32,786 bases of DNA from Pedobacter sp. (GTDB lineage Bacteria; Bacteroidota; Bacteroidia; Sphingobacteriales; Sphingobacteriaceae), in contig JANXVH010000122.1 of assembly GCA_025351765.1 (NCBI GenBank), forward strand, positions 1-32,786, in the 5' to 3' direction. Positions 1-9,625 of this stretch are shown here, in pieces (position 1 is the first letter of the stretch; each line of letters opens with the position of its first letter). Below the pieces are notes generated by a model. The model did no database searches, was not told the origin of the DNA, and was given only the letters and a program-made list of their open reading frames with translations. Made by a program: the position numbers and the translations under genes.

Positions 1-1201
1 CCGCAGTAACTTTTGCTACTGTATCAGCCGGAGCTACCGCTGCAGGTGCAGGTGCCGCTACGGGCATATTAAATAGCTTTCTTAAATCGTCAGTTACATA
101 AGGTACTTGTTTCTTGATCCAGGCATTATATTCTTCCTGAGAAACAACCCTAACTTTTCTTTGCATGTTATAGTGTCCTGCTCCACAGATCTTGGCACAC
201 AAGAACAGATATTCGAATTTAGGATCGTTAGTCTTAATCTTCATTTCCGCCGTAGTGATGGTCGGCGTGAATTCAAAGTATGAAGTCATGCCTGGAACAG
301 TATTCAACTGAACCCTGAAATGTGGCATGTAAAAACTGTGAAGTACATCTTTACTTGTCAGTATCAATCGCACTGGTTTATTGATAGGAATTACCAATTC
401 ATCAACAATTTGATCATCCATGGAATGTCTGTCATTTAAATCAACACCTAGTGCATTGGTTCCATTGATCAATTTATAATTCTTTATTCCAACAATACCA
501 TCAGCTCCGGGATAACGGATAGCCCACGCAAATTGAGATGAAGTAATTTCAACGCTCAATGGTTTATTCTTAGGGTCTTCTATTTTATAAAAAATAGATC
601 TCCAGGTAAAGAATCCCATTAATACCAATACTGTAAGTGCTAACGCTGGAATAATAGTCCAGATAAGCTCCAATGTATTGTTGTGCGGATAGTAGACTGC
701 TTTTCTTTTTCCTGTGTTTTTATAGAAATAAGCGAAGGCAAATAGAACAATATGAGTAGCTATGAAAACAATTGTAGTGATGATCAACGTAATGTTAAAC
801 ATGCTATCAATTTTCTTACCATGCTCTGATGCTGCTTCAGGAAGAATCATGTTTCCATGAACTGTGTATTCCCAATACACGCCATAAAGACCTACAACAA
901 GGAAAATCGCGAATAAAGTTCCGTTAACCACATTCCAGTTAATACCTTTTGGCTTGTCCTGTGCCTCACGTGTTAATTCATATACCTTAAGGGCTTTTCC
1001 AACAATTGCTATAAATAAGCAAAGGGTCAGGAATGCCAGCACGTAAAAAATTGCCGACTTATAAATCGGCCCCATGTCTACAGGTTTCTCAGCGGTAGCT
1101 GCAGCAGCTTCCTGTGCAAAAGCAGCTGTATTTGCAAATGCAGATACGATGACCGCTAGGGCTGCTATTGTTTTATTACTTATAAATTTTCTTAAACTCA
1201 T
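1..1201 (-). CDS. coxB: Cytochrome c oxidase subunit II, CuA subunit (partial, 3' end off the left edge)
   Basis: CoxB accepts electrons at its binuclear CuA centre and passes them to subunit I of the terminal oxidase. Four hundred codons are visible from an ATG at 1201. A signal peptide ends near A29/Q30. Four hydrophobic helices follow at about 48-70, 92-110, 136-160 and 178-200. The usual subunit II hairpin is the last two, so the first two are an N-terminal extension. The CuA ligands are present: H288 in VLHSFYMPH, then C335, C339, H343 and M346 in CAKICGAGHYNM. The common CSE triplet is CAK here. The visible C-terminal end is Ala/Pro-rich. It lies 66 bp downstream of actF on the same strand with no consensus promoter between, so it is probably the last visible member of the act-cox operon; coxA is expected just beyond base 1. 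Confidence 0.95.
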   Translation of the reverse strand, partial: MSLRKFISNKTIAALAVIVSAFANTAAFAQEAAAATAEKPVDMGPIYKSAIFYVLAFLTLCLFIAIVGKALKVYELTREAQDKPKGINWNVVNGTLFAIFLVVGLYGVYWEYTVHGNMILPEAASEHGKKIDSMFNITLIITTIVFIATHIVLFAFAYFYKNTGKRKAVYYPHNNTLELIWTIIPALALTVLVLMGFFTWRSIFYKIEDPKNKPLSVEITSSQFAWAIRYPGADGIVGIKNYKLINGTNALGVDLNDRHSMDDQIVDELVIPINKPVRLILTSKDVLHSFYMPHFRVQLNTVPGMTSYFEFTPTITTAEMKIKTNDPKFEYLFLCAKICGAGHYNMQRKVRVVSQEEYNAWIKKQVPYVTDDLRKLFNMPVAAPAPAAVAPADTVAKVTA

Positions 1202-1267
1202 TTCCTTAAAAGTAGTAACACTGTACTTCTACTATACTATTATTTATTTATGTAACCGGATCACCAA

Positions 1268-2482
1268 TTACAAATGGTGATTTAAACTTTCTTGTAAAAA
1301 CGGATGGTTTTTTGCAATAAGCGGTTTCTTACTCAAAGCACTTAAGACCGTAAAGGTAAACAATCCTACAAAACCTATTGCAGTTCCAATTTCAATAATT
1401 CCAAACCCATTATGCTCCTCAACGGTTCCCGGCATAATCATCTGATAGTAATCAACCCAGTGCCCACAAAGAACCACAATTGAAACAGCCAATAATATAT
1501 TCTCATGTCTTTTATTGTCTCTGTCCATCAAAAGCAACACCGGCGAGAGGAAGTTAAGAACAAGGTTCAAATACCACCAGAATTCGTAATTTTCCCACCT
1601 CTTATAGAAATAAACCGTCTCTTCGGGCATATTCGCATAGTAGATTAGCATAAATTGAGCAAACCATACATAAGTCCAGAAAATAGAGAATCCAAAGATG
1701 AATTGTCCTAAGTTGTGAAGGTGACTATTGTTCACCCAGCTCATATAACCCGCTTTTCTTAATAGAATGATAATAATTGCAATCGTAGCCAAACTGCTTA
1801 CCCACATTGCTGCAAAGTTATACCAGCCAAACATAGTGGAGAACCAATGTGCCTCAAGAGACATCACCGTATCAAAAGCAAATATCGGGGTAGTGAATCC
1901 GTAGATTACCAAAAAGATACAAGAATACTTAAAGCTTTTTGTATAAGAAGTTAATCCACCTTCCAGATCTTCATTATTTGAAAGCTTAGACAATAATAAA
2001 GCGAAGAAGCTATAAACACCTAAAAAGATCACCTGTCTTGCCATAAAGAAAGGCACGTTAAGGAAAGCAGATTTTCCATCTATCAGACTATCGTAATTAG
2101 GATCTCCTTTAACAGTCAACCCAGGGGCATTCCAGTGGTGATATAAGTTATGTGTATATAAACCGGCTCCAATCACCGCGAGTAAAATTACTACCGCTAT
2201 TGGAAGTGTTTTTGCCATAGCTTGTGGCACGCGAAGTATTGAGGCCGACCAGCCTGCTTGTGCTACAAATTGTATGGCTAGAAAGAATGCGCCAGACATG
2301 CAAACGCAAGCGAAATAATAAGCCATCAGCAACAAGTTTGCAAAAGTACGCTCATGAAGCGCTTCTGCAGAAAAGCCGTAACCTATAGCCAAGACACCGA
2401 TAACGATACCTACAACGCTTAAAGTTTTTGCTTTACCTGTAAACTCAAACTGCTCAGTTAAATTATAATTATGAGTTCCCAT
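1268..2482 (-). CDS. actF: Alternative Complex III membrane subunit ActF
   Basis: This 404-residue polytopic membrane protein matches the quinol:cytochrome c oxidoreductase subunit ActF. Hydrophobic segments run through the whole length (for example about 20-40, 50-75, 90-110, 145-165, 185-205, 220-245, 260-285, 305-320, 340-355, 365-385), about ten helices. In the characterised ACIII complexes, ActF is related to ActC, both contain helix bundles, and ActF is a candidate for proton translocation. That role is known from the family and not visible here. The gene starts 14 bp after the actE stop and is followed by coxB, which is the normal Bacteroidota order. The start at 2482 gives MGTHNYNL; no competing start is evident. 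The call rests on position and overall character more than on single motifs. Confidence 0.9.
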   Translation of the reverse strand: MGTHNYNLTEQFEFTGKAKTLSVVGIVIGVLAIGYGFSAEALHERTFANLLLMAYYFACVCMSGAFFLAIQFVAQAGWSASILRVPQAMAKTLPIAVVILLAVIGAGLYTHNLYHHWNAPGLTVKGDPNYDSLIDGKSAFLNVPFFMARQVIFLGVYSFFALLLSKLSNNEDLEGGLTSYTKSFKYSCIFLVIYGFTTPIFAFDTVMSLEAHWFSTMFGWYNFAAMWVSSLATIAIIIILLRKAGYMSWVNNSHLHNLGQFIFGFSIFWTYVWFAQFMLIYYANMPEETVYFYKRWENYEFWWYLNLVLNFLSPVLLLMDRDNKRHENILLAVSIVVLCGHWVDYYQMIMPGTVEEHNGFGIIEIGTAIGFVGLFTFTVLSALSKKPLIAKNHPFLQESLNHHL

Positions 2483-2496
2483 TTATTTCTACTTTA

Positions 2497-3087
2497 CTAT
2501 TTTCCTTTTTGTAATTGTTGTACATACATAACCACTTTCCATCTTTCCTGCGGGTTTAATTGAGATGCATAAGATCCCATCATGTTCAAACCGTACTTAA
2601 TGGTATGATAAATCTTACCAGCAGTTAAGTCAACCATTCTGCCTCCTCTTGAAGACATCTTCTCAGGATCAATGAAGGAAGGAACACCAGTAAATTTTTC
2701 AATTTTAACAAGATGCCCTTGTCCGTCTCCTTTTTCACCATGGCATGGACCACACATTACTTTAAATAAATGCTGTCCTTCCATTAAGTTCTTTTCCGTT
2801 ACAGGAAGCCCATTAACCAAGCTAACACCTGCAGCTTCATAACCTTCCTTATTGTTTGGGTAGGTATCTACTTCAACAAATCCTACCGGTGTGGTATGAG
2901 CCGGCGGAGTTTGTGCAGTTTGTCCGTTTGCAAAGTTTTTATTTACCTGATCCGGGTTATAAGCAATTGGATCATACATATTCCTTGCGTATTCTAAACC
3001 TGTACTCTGTTTATCCCTGCATGCTGAAAACATTACAGCACCGGCAAGTATACAAAATGAGGCTAAAACTACTTTATTCTTATTCAT
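2497..3087 (-). CDS. actE: ACIII monoheme cytochrome c lipoprotein ActE
   Basis: ActE is a small c-type cytochrome that carries electrons out of Alternative Complex III. The protein has a lipoprotein signal with lipobox FSAC, a linker, and one heme site CGPCH at residues 112-116. A likely axial Met lies in GLNMMGSY near the C-terminus. Start choice: the frame is open to an ATG at 3108, but the ATG at 3087 gives a normal lipoprotein signal (MNKNKVVLA) and has AAAGGAAG about 10 nt upstream, whereas that stretch abuts the ATG at 3096. With this start the gene is 196 residues and overlaps the end of actD by 8 bp (ATGAATAA), suggesting translational coupling. It is predicted to be lipid-anchored on the periplasmic face. 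Confidence 0.92.
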   Translation of the reverse strand: MNKNKVVLASFCILAGAVMFSACRDKQSTGLEYARNMYDPIAYNPDQVNKNFANGQTAQTPPAHTTPVGFVEVDTYPNNKEGYEAAGVSLVNGLPVTEKNLMEGQHLFKVMCGPCHGEKGDGQGHLVKIEKFTGVPSFIDPEKMSSRGGRMVDLTAGKIYHTIKYGLNMMGSYASQLNPQERWKVVMYVQQLQKGK

Positions 3088-3616
3088 AGCTAACATACTT
3101 CCTTTCATTGTACTTCACTTCTAAAGCACCTGCATCTTTTAATAAACCATCAATTAATGTATGCGCTGCATTTTGCTGTGCATCGATAGCTATAATGAAC
3201 CTGTCATCCGTTGCCCTCAGATCCATTACCCTGGGAGCTCTTCCAGGGAACAAATGTGTAGATGCATAATATGCACCAACCAAACTGAAAGCCGTGAACA
3301 AGATCGTTAACTCAAACATAATTGGAATAAAATCTGGAAGTGCTAAAGCAGGCTTACCACCAATGTTATTTCTCCAGTCAACAACTGATGTTAAATAGAT
3401 CAGCGCAAATGCTGATGCTGTTCCGGTAATACCGCAAAAGAATGCGAGTATATCCAACCTGGATCTCTTTACTCCTAATTTAGCTTCGATGCCGTGAATA
3501 GGCATTGGTGTATAAACATCATGAATCGCAATGTTATTTTCCTGTAACTTCTCGATGCCATGCATCATTTCGTCAGGATCACCAAAACTGCCTAAAATAT
3601 ATTTGATATTACTCAT
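3080..3616 (-). CDS. actD: ACIII membrane subunit ActD (DUF3341)
   Basis: This 178-residue protein has the features of ActD: a soluble N-terminal part that begins with a short hydrophobic strand (IKYILGSFGDPDEM), two transmembrane helices at about 54-75 and 96-118, and a soluble C-terminal part with the typical DDRFIIAID segment. ActD is a small structural subunit of Alternative Complex III and binds no cofactor known to me. It starts 2 bp after the actC stop and its own stop overlaps the start of actE, so the three genes are tightly packed. Identification is firm from context plus the characteristic two-helix layout. Confidence 0.92.
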   Translation of the reverse strand: MSNIKYILGSFGDPDEMMHGIEKLQENNIAIHDVYTPMPIHGIEAKLGVKRSRLDILAFFCGITGTASAFALIYLTSVVDWRNNIGGKPALALPDFIPIMFELTILFTAFSLVGAYYASTHLFPGRAPRVMDLRATDDRFIIAIDAQQNAAHTLIDGLLKDAGALEVKYNERKYVSYE

Positions 3617-3618
3617 TG

Positions 3619-5091
3619 TTATATTTTTGCGTATTGTTCTTGTTTAACACTATCAAACTTATCTAAAGACTCAATGTATTCTGCTACTTGTTCTTTATCT
3701 AAATGACCTTCTTTAATCTGCTCTAATTTAGCCTGCTCGCTTGCGCTTTTTAGCAATAGTTTCACCTCAGCTATCGCTATTGAAGGGAGCACCCTTAAGA
3801 ACAATAGGAATAAGGTGAAGAATAGACCGATGGATCCTATGAACACGCTCACGTCAACCCATGTTGGATAGAACATCGCCCAGCTTGAAGGAAGATAATC
3901 ACGGTGCAATGAGGTAACGATAATTACGAAACGCTCGAACCACATACCAACGTTTACCACAATTGATAGAATCCATGTTGCTGGAATATTGGTACGGATC
4001 TTTTTAAACCAAAGCAATTGAGGAGAGATAACATTACACGTCATCATCATCCAGTATGCCCACCAATAAGGACCAGTTGATCTGTTAATAAATGCGTATT
4101 GCTCGTATTCAGAACCTGAATACCAAGCAATGAAGAATTCAGTTAGGTAAGCCACACCAACAATAGATCCTGTTAAAATGATGATCTTATTCATCGATTC
4201 AATGTGGAACATGGTGATGTAATTCTCAAGACCTAATACTTTACGTGCCACCAATAACAGCGTTAAAACCATCGCGAATCCGGAGAAGATCGCCCCAGCC
4301 ACAAAATATGGAGGGAAGATAGTCGTGTGCCATCCAGGAATTACCGAGGTTGCAAAGTCCATGGATACAATCGTGTGCACAGAAAGTACAAGTGGGGTAG
4401 AGATACCAGCAAGAACCAAAGACACCGCCTCAAAACGTTGCCAGGTCTTAACATTTCCAGACCAGCCAAAAGAGAAGATAGAATAAATTTTACGTCTCAT
4501 ACCGGTAGCACGATCACGGATGGTAGCGATATCAGGCAATAGACCTGTATACCAAAATAACAACGATACCGAGAAGTAAGTGGAAATGGCGAACATATCC
4601 CAAACAAGCGGCGAGTTGAAATTTACCCAAAGTGATCCAAATTGATTTGGAAGTGGTAATACCCAGTAAGCTAACCAAGGGCGACCCATGTGTGATACTA
4701 CATAAGTTGCTGCACAGATTACGGCAAATATGGTCATTGCCTCTGCAGAACGGTTAATTGAATTTCTCCAGTTCTGACGGAAGAGCAACAATACTGCAGA
4801 AATAAGCGTTCCTGCGTGACCGATACCAACCCACCAAACGAAACCGGTGATGTCCCATGCCCATCCAACTGTTTTGTTCAAACCCCATGATCCTATACCA
4901 AACCAAAAGGTATAGCTAACAGCTACCACCCAAAGTGTAGCACCACAAAGTGAAAGTATAAATCCTATCCACCATGCCTTATTAGGCTTATTCTCAACTG
5001 GTAATAAAATATCATTCGTAATCTTAGCATACGTGATATTATTACCCGTGATTAATGGTTCTCTTAATATTGATTCCTTATGTCCTGACAT
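3619..5091 (-). CDS. actC: ACIII NrfD-like quinol-binding membrane subunit ActC
   Basis: ActC is the NrfD/PsrC-family integral membrane subunit that is thought to hold the quinol oxidation site of Alternative Complex III. The 490-residue product is rich in helices and has NrfD-like stretches such as WVGIGHAGTLISAVLLLFRQ (about residues 90-109) and the FFIAWYSG motif followed by YWWAYW. Ten or so helices are predicted, with a charged C-terminal tail (KLEQIKEGHLDKEQ). It lies between actB (24 bp) and actD (2 bp) on the same strand. The ActB-ActC pairing resembles the Fe-S plus NrfD modules of polysulfide reductase, consistent with electrons passing from quinol into the ActB clusters. Confidence 0.94.
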   Translation of the reverse strand: MSGHKESILREPLITGNNITYAKITNDILLPVENKPNKAWWIGFILSLCGATLWVVAVSYTFWFGIGSWGLNKTVGWAWDITGFVWWVGIGHAGTLISAVLLLFRQNWRNSINRSAEAMTIFAVICAATYVVSHMGRPWLAYWVLPLPNQFGSLWVNFNSPLVWDMFAISTYFSVSLLFWYTGLLPDIATIRDRATGMRRKIYSIFSFGWSGNVKTWQRFEAVSLVLAGISTPLVLSVHTIVSMDFATSVIPGWHTTIFPPYFVAGAIFSGFAMVLTLLLVARKVLGLENYITMFHIESMNKIIILTGSIVGVAYLTEFFIAWYSGSEYEQYAFINRSTGPYWWAYWMMMTCNVISPQLLWFKKIRTNIPATWILSIVVNVGMWFERFVIIVTSLHRDYLPSSWAMFYPTWVDVSVFIGSIGLFFTLFLLFLRVLPSIAIAEVKLLLKSASEQAKLEQIKEGHLDKEQVAEYIESLDKFDSVKQEQYAKI

Positions 5092-5115
5092 AATTTATAT
5101 TTCTTTAATATCAGC

Positions 5116-8100
5116 TTACGCTTGTACTGTTGTATCTGTATTTCTAATTTTTGTCATATAACCCACACCTGGTTGTACGTTGATCTCTTCCAATACGTAG
5201 TAGATGCGCTCACTACGCAATGCCTTAGAAACTTCCGAGTTAGGGTCATTACCATCTCCAAAGATGATTGCATTTGCAGAGCAAGCTTCCTGACAAGCCA
5301 TTTTGATATCTCCATCCTTTAACGGACGTTTTTCAATTTTGGCTTTCAATTTACCTCCCTGAATACGCTGGATACACATAGAGCATTTTTCCATAACACC
5401 TCTGGAACGTGTGGTCACATCAGGGTTAAGTACCAACTGTGTAAATTCATTGTTCAGGTAATTATCAAAACGAGAGTCATTCCAGTAATTGAACCAGTTA
5501 AAGCGACGTACTTTGTACGGACAGTTATTTGCACAGTAACGTGTACCTACACAGCGGTTATAAGCCATGTGATTTAATCCGTCTGATGAGTGTACAGTTG
5601 CCAATACCGGACAAACTGTTTCACAAGGCGCATGATCGCAATGCTGACAAAGCATTGGCTGATGCACTACAGAAACATTATCCAGATTGTCTAAATGCGC
5701 AATTTCTTTTTCTTTTGTTACCGCATTGATGCCAGTACCATGTTCACCTTCAGCGGCATGTCCTTCGCCCTCTACATTGAAGCTATAATAACGATCAATA
5801 CGAATCCAGTGCATTTCTCTGCGTCTTCGTACTTCATCTTTACCTACAACTGGGATGTTGTTTTCTACATTACACGCAACAATACAAGAACCGCAACCTG
5901 TACAAGCATTCAAATCGATTGCCATAACCCAGTTGTTTCCTGGCTTCTCATATTTGTCCCACAAATCATAAGATTTGTGTTTCCCATGTTCATTACCAGA
6001 ACCAGCTGAAGGATTCTTTTTGTATTCCGTAAAAGTCGCTTCGCGAATGATGTTTCTACCTTCAAAAGAATGGTGCGTTTGTGTTTGCGCCAATTCGTCT
6101 CTGCCACCAGTTGCTGTTAAGCTAACGGTAGTTGCATATTTATAAGTACCATTGGTAAAGCTTACAAATGGATAAGCATTCTTACCAACGTTATCCCCTG
6201 CTTTTCCAACCTTAGTACGGCCATATCCAAGTGCAATAGATGCAGTACCTTGTGCCTGTCCGGGTTGTATTAATACAGGTAAGTCAATAGTATAACCTTT
6301 ATCATCCTTTACAGAAACGATATCAAATTCTTTGTATCCTAATTTATCAGCAAACTTTGGAGCCAATGCAATGTAATTATCCCAGGTAACTTTAGATACT
6401 GGATCAGGAAGTTCCTGAAGGAACGCATTATTTGCATGTTTACCATCACGCATCGCCACACTTTGGTAAACCTGAAGCTCAATTTGGCCTTCCTTTGCCA
6501 GCGCTTTGCTGTTGTTAATAATAGAAGGAATTACCGCAGCAAGCGATAAACCAAAAGTGTAAGTACCCGCTGCTTTTGGAGTGCCTGCAAATACACCGGT
6601 TTGTAAAACGTCAACCCAAGTCTTTCCTAATACAGGAAGTATCTTAGATTCCCAGTTGTTACGCACGTATTGGTAATATTCTTTAACCGGACCGTTAGAC
6701 CAGTTTAAGAGACTCTCTTCTGCCTGGCGTGAATTGAATACAGGGTTAATTGTAGGCTGTACAATGGAGTAATTCCCCTCGTAAGCACTTGCATCACCCC
6801 AAGATTCAAGGTAATTGTGATTTATAGCAACAACATCACATAAAGTAGATGTTTCGTCTTTTCTGTCAGAGAAAGAAATCTTCAGTCCAACCTTAGCAAG
6901 ACCATCAGTAAATGCTTTCGTATTGGCAACATCATAAACAGGGTTACTATCAAGGAAAAGAACTGCGGCAACTTCACCCCTGTTCATCTCATTAGTTAAC
7001 TCTGCAAATTCAGCATCATTACCTGAATAACGTTTGTTGGGATTATCAAGATCAATAGTAGTTCCATAACTTCCTATAGCGGAGTTAATTGCATTAACAA
7101 GGATTTGGGTAGACACATCATTTGATCCGCTAACCACCAATGCTTTTCCTTTATTTTGTAGCAGCTCTTTACCAACTAATTTAAGTGCCTTATCAGCAGT
7201 TACATTAGCAGGTAGTGACCCACCAGCTAAACCCGCGCCGGTAATTGCATTGTATAAAGCAATTAAAGCTGGTCCTTCTTCAGAAAGTTTAATTGGAACG
7301 CGTGTATCAGCATTTGTACCTGTTAAACTCATCCCCGTTTCAAACTGGAAGTGACGAGACATTTTACCGCTCTTCAAAGATTTATAATCGCGGTTAGATA
7401 CATACTGTGCGGTAAATTCCTCTCCGCTAATCCAAGTACCCAAAAAGTCGGCTCCAAAGCTCACCACTAAATCTGCTTTATCGAAATTATATTTAGGTAC
7501 TACTGGTTTACCAAAGCTGTTTTCGTTTGCTTTGATGATTCCTGTATAAGAAATGGCATCATATTGTACATGTTTAGTTGCAGGGTATGCAACTATAAAA
7601 TCAGCTACAACAGCAATTGTAGAAGGACTGTTGATCGATGATGAAACGATTCTGATCTTTTTACCGGAAGCCTGAGCCTTAGTAAGCTCCGCTTTAACAA
7701 ACTGATCAATTGCAGCCCAATTGCTGTCAGATAATGCTCCTGCAGAATCCTTTAATAAAGGACCTTTCAGTTTAGACACATCATACAGATCAAGTACTGA
7801 AGCCTGTGTTTGCGCATCGGTACCAGTATTAAAAGCACCTGCATTAGGATTCGGTTCAATTTTAATTGGCCTACCCTCTCTAGTTTTAACCAGCACACTC
7901 TGACCATTATAGCTTGATACGTAGTAATTAGGTATTCCCGGAACTACTTCCTCTGGCTTTATCAGGTAAGGGATAGATTTATGAACAGGGGCAGTTTGAC
8001 AAGCCGCCAATGTTACAGCACCTAAACCAAAGCCTAAAGCTTTCAAAAAGTCGCGGCGCGGAGTAACTGTACTTAACCCTGCTTCATTTAAAACATCTTC

Positions 8101-8202
8101 TATTGGAAGCGGCTCGGCAAATTCGTTCTTGCTGTTCTCAACAAAATCGGGAGTATTTTTGTACTCTTCCAGGCCTTTCCAGTATCTTTTATTGCTTTCC
8201 AT
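5116..8202 (-). CDS. actB: ACIII iron-sulfur / molybdopterin-oxidoreductase-like subunit ActB
   Basis: ActB joins a molybdopterin-oxidoreductase-like domain (about 70-735; family members lack the Mo cofactor) to a ferredoxin domain carrying four Fe-S clusters. After a 46-residue N-terminal extension comes a twin-arginine motif (R49-R50 in TPRRDFLK) ending in lipobox LAAC (C68), so export by Tat and lipidation are predicted. Ferredoxin cysteines: C767/C770/C773/C777; C852/C855/C860/C864; C884/C890/C894; C940/C943; C970/C974. The third group reads CVGTRYCANNCP, with Thr887 where a fourth ligand would sit, which fits the single [3Fe-4S] cluster described for ActB. The length of 1028 residues is normal for the fused form. 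It sits between actA (46 bp) and actC (24 bp). Confidence 0.96.
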   Translation of the reverse strand: MESNKRYWKGLEEYKNTPDFVENSKNEFAEPLPIEDVLNEAGLSTVTPRRDFLKALGFGLGAVTLAACQTAPVHKSIPYLIKPEEVVPGIPNYYVSSYNGQSVLVKTREGRPIKIEPNPNAGAFNTGTDAQTQASVLDLYDVSKLKGPLLKDSAGALSDSNWAAIDQFVKAELTKAQASGKKIRIVSSSINSPSTIAVVADFIVAYPATKHVQYDAISYTGIIKANENSFGKPVVPKYNFDKADLVVSFGADFLGTWISGEEFTAQYVSNRDYKSLKSGKMSRHFQFETGMSLTGTNADTRVPIKLSEEGPALIALYNAITGAGLAGGSLPANVTADKALKLVGKELLQNKGKALVVSGSNDVSTQILVNAINSAIGSYGTTIDLDNPNKRYSGNDAEFAELTNEMNRGEVAAVLFLDSNPVYDVANTKAFTDGLAKVGLKISFSDRKDETSTLCDVVAINHNYLESWGDASAYEGNYSIVQPTINPVFNSRQAEESLLNWSNGPVKEYYQYVRNNWESKILPVLGKTWVDVLQTGVFAGTPKAAGTYTFGLSLAAVIPSIINNSKALAKEGQIELQVYQSVAMRDGKHANNAFLQELPDPVSKVTWDNYIALAPKFADKLGYKEFDIVSVKDDKGYTIDLPVLIQPGQAQGTASIALGYGRTKVGKAGDNVGKNAYPFVSFTNGTYKYATTVSLTATGGRDELAQTQTHHSFEGRNIIREATFTEYKKNPSAGSGNEHGKHKSYDLWDKYEKPGNNWVMAIDLNACTGCGSCIVACNVENNIPVVGKDEVRRRREMHWIRIDRYYSFNVEGEGHAAEGEHGTGINAVTKEKEIAHLDNLDNVSVVHQPMLCQHCDHAPCETVCPVLATVHSSDGLNHMAYNRCVGTRYCANNCPYKVRRFNWFNYWNDSRFDNYLNNEFTQLVLNPDVTTRSRGVMEKCSMCIQRIQGGKLKAKIEKRPLKDGDIKMACQEACSANAIIFGDGNDPNSEVSKALRSERIYYVLEEINVQPGVGYMTKIRNTDTTVQA

Positions 8203-8248
8203 TTAAGCTCTATTACTGTTTATCGAACGTTCTTTTTACTAAACTCTA

Positions 8249-9544
8249 TTAATAGTGACATTTACCACACTCTATACCACCAAGGGCTGCAGGTGTAATT
8301 TTTTCGCCTTTTTTGATTCTCTCATGCGTTTCGATAATCTTATCATAATACGCATTTCCTTTAACCTCAAGCTTGGTGTCTTTGTGACAGTTGATACACC
8401 ATTTCATAGTTAGTGGAGAATACTGATAGATCTCAGGCATTGTATCAACCGGACCATGGCATGCAAAACAAACAGGCTCATTAGGTTTCAATCCTTTTTC
8501 TTTTCTAATGGCCGCCTCTCCAACAACAACGTGTTGTGAGTGATTGAAGTAGGCAAAATCAGGAAGGTTGTGTACACGTATCCACTCCACTGGTTTCTCT
8601 TTTGATTTATCGTAAGTCTGAGTTGCAGGATCGTAACCCAATGCATTATAGATCTTCTGAATCTCTGGAGATATCTGACCATCATATTTCTCTGTAGCCT
8701 GTACGGACTTATGACAGTTCATACAAACGTTTGATGAAGGAATGGTAGCGTTTTTTGATTTGAAAGCACCCGCGTGGCAGTACTGGCAATCAATTTGATT
8801 TACCCCTGCATGAAGCTCGTGCGAGAATTTAATTGGCTGTACCGGCTGATAGCCTGTATGGACGCCAGTATTCCACATGCCCATCCATCCAAACGACCCT
8901 AAACTGATCGCAAGACATAAGATAAAGAAAAATACAAACTTCTTGTTTTTAAACAGGCCTTTAATGCCAACAGCAAATGAAACCGCTTCATCTTCTACAA
9001 TAACTACCCCTTGTTTTTGAAGAATAAGACGCTCCAGCATTTTAATGGCGCGACCTAATACTACCAGAACAACTATTGATAATAAGATGATAGCAATTAT
9101 ACCTGCTACAGAAAAGTCAGATACGCCATCATCAGTTGCTGTAGCAGCAGCACCAGCTTCTTCTTTTTTCTTAGGCTCACCCGCTTTTGCATAAGCAATT
9201 ATGCTTTTGATTTGTACGTCAGTTAACCTTGGAAAAAAAGACATCTCTGCAGGCGAAAACTTTGTGGCTTCAATAGCCTGCTTGTCTCCAGCATCAACTA
9301 ACGCTTTCCAATTCCTGATCCATTTGATGGCAAAAGCCTCGTCAAGTTCATTTAACTTCGCTGTTAAAGCAGGGCCTGTACTATTACTGGTTAACTGGTG
9401 GCAAGAACTACAATTTTCTTTAAATAATTTCCGGCCCTCTACTACATCTTGTGCTTGTGTTGCAGAAACAGTCAAAACAGAAAGAGCCGCAAAAACCAGT
9501 GCCGACTTCCAAACTCTTTTAACGATCAATGAGATATTCCTCAT
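8249..9544 (-). CDS. actA: ACIII multiheme cytochrome c subunit ActA with fused N-terminal cytochrome domain
   Basis: First gene of the operon. The 431-residue product has a signal peptide (cleavage near A31/Q32), a single-heme cytochrome domain with C45-H49 (CSSCH), a linker, a transmembrane helix at about 145-168, a second at about 204-222, and then a C-terminal domain with five heme sites: CQYCH 253-257, CMNCH 274-278, CFACH 359-363, CINCH 383-387 and CGKCH 426-430. The last five match the pentaheme ActA known from Rhodothermus. The first makes six in all and looks like an ordinary class I cytochrome c fused in front. ActA relays electrons within the complex; the extra heme could be an exit to, or a tether near, the oxidase CuA site (inference). 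Confidence 0.93.
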   Translation of the reverse strand: MRNISLIVKRVWKSALVFAALSVLTVSATQAQDVVEGRKLFKENCSSCHQLTSNSTGPALTAKLNELDEAFAIKWIRNWKALVDAGDKQAIEATKFSPAEMSFFPRLTDVQIKSIIAYAKAGEPKKKEEAGAAATATDDGVSDFSVAGIIAIILLSIVVLVVLGRAIKMLERLILQKQGVVIVEDEAVSFAVGIKGLFKNKKFVFFFILCLAISLGSFGWMGMWNTGVHTGYQPVQPIKFSHELHAGVNQIDCQYCHAGAFKSKNATIPSSNVCMNCHKSVQATEKYDGQISPEIQKIYNALGYDPATQTYDKSKEKPVEWIRVHNLPDFAYFNHSQHVVVGEAAIRKEKGLKPNEPVCFACHGPVDTMPEIYQYSPLTMKWCINCHKDTKLEVKGNAYYDKIIETHERIKKGEKITPAALGGIECGKCHY

Positions 9545-9625
9545 AATGAGTATTTTATGCTATTTTTTTAAAAACCTACTAACAGTATTTAATGGCCGAA
9601 CCCAGATCCCCCATTAAAACGTCCA

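Noticed and set aside
5116..8202. ActB as an active molybdopterin enzyme
   Set aside because: Operon context and the ACIII family show that this domain is structural and lacks the Mo cofactor; the redox role lies in the Fe-S domain.
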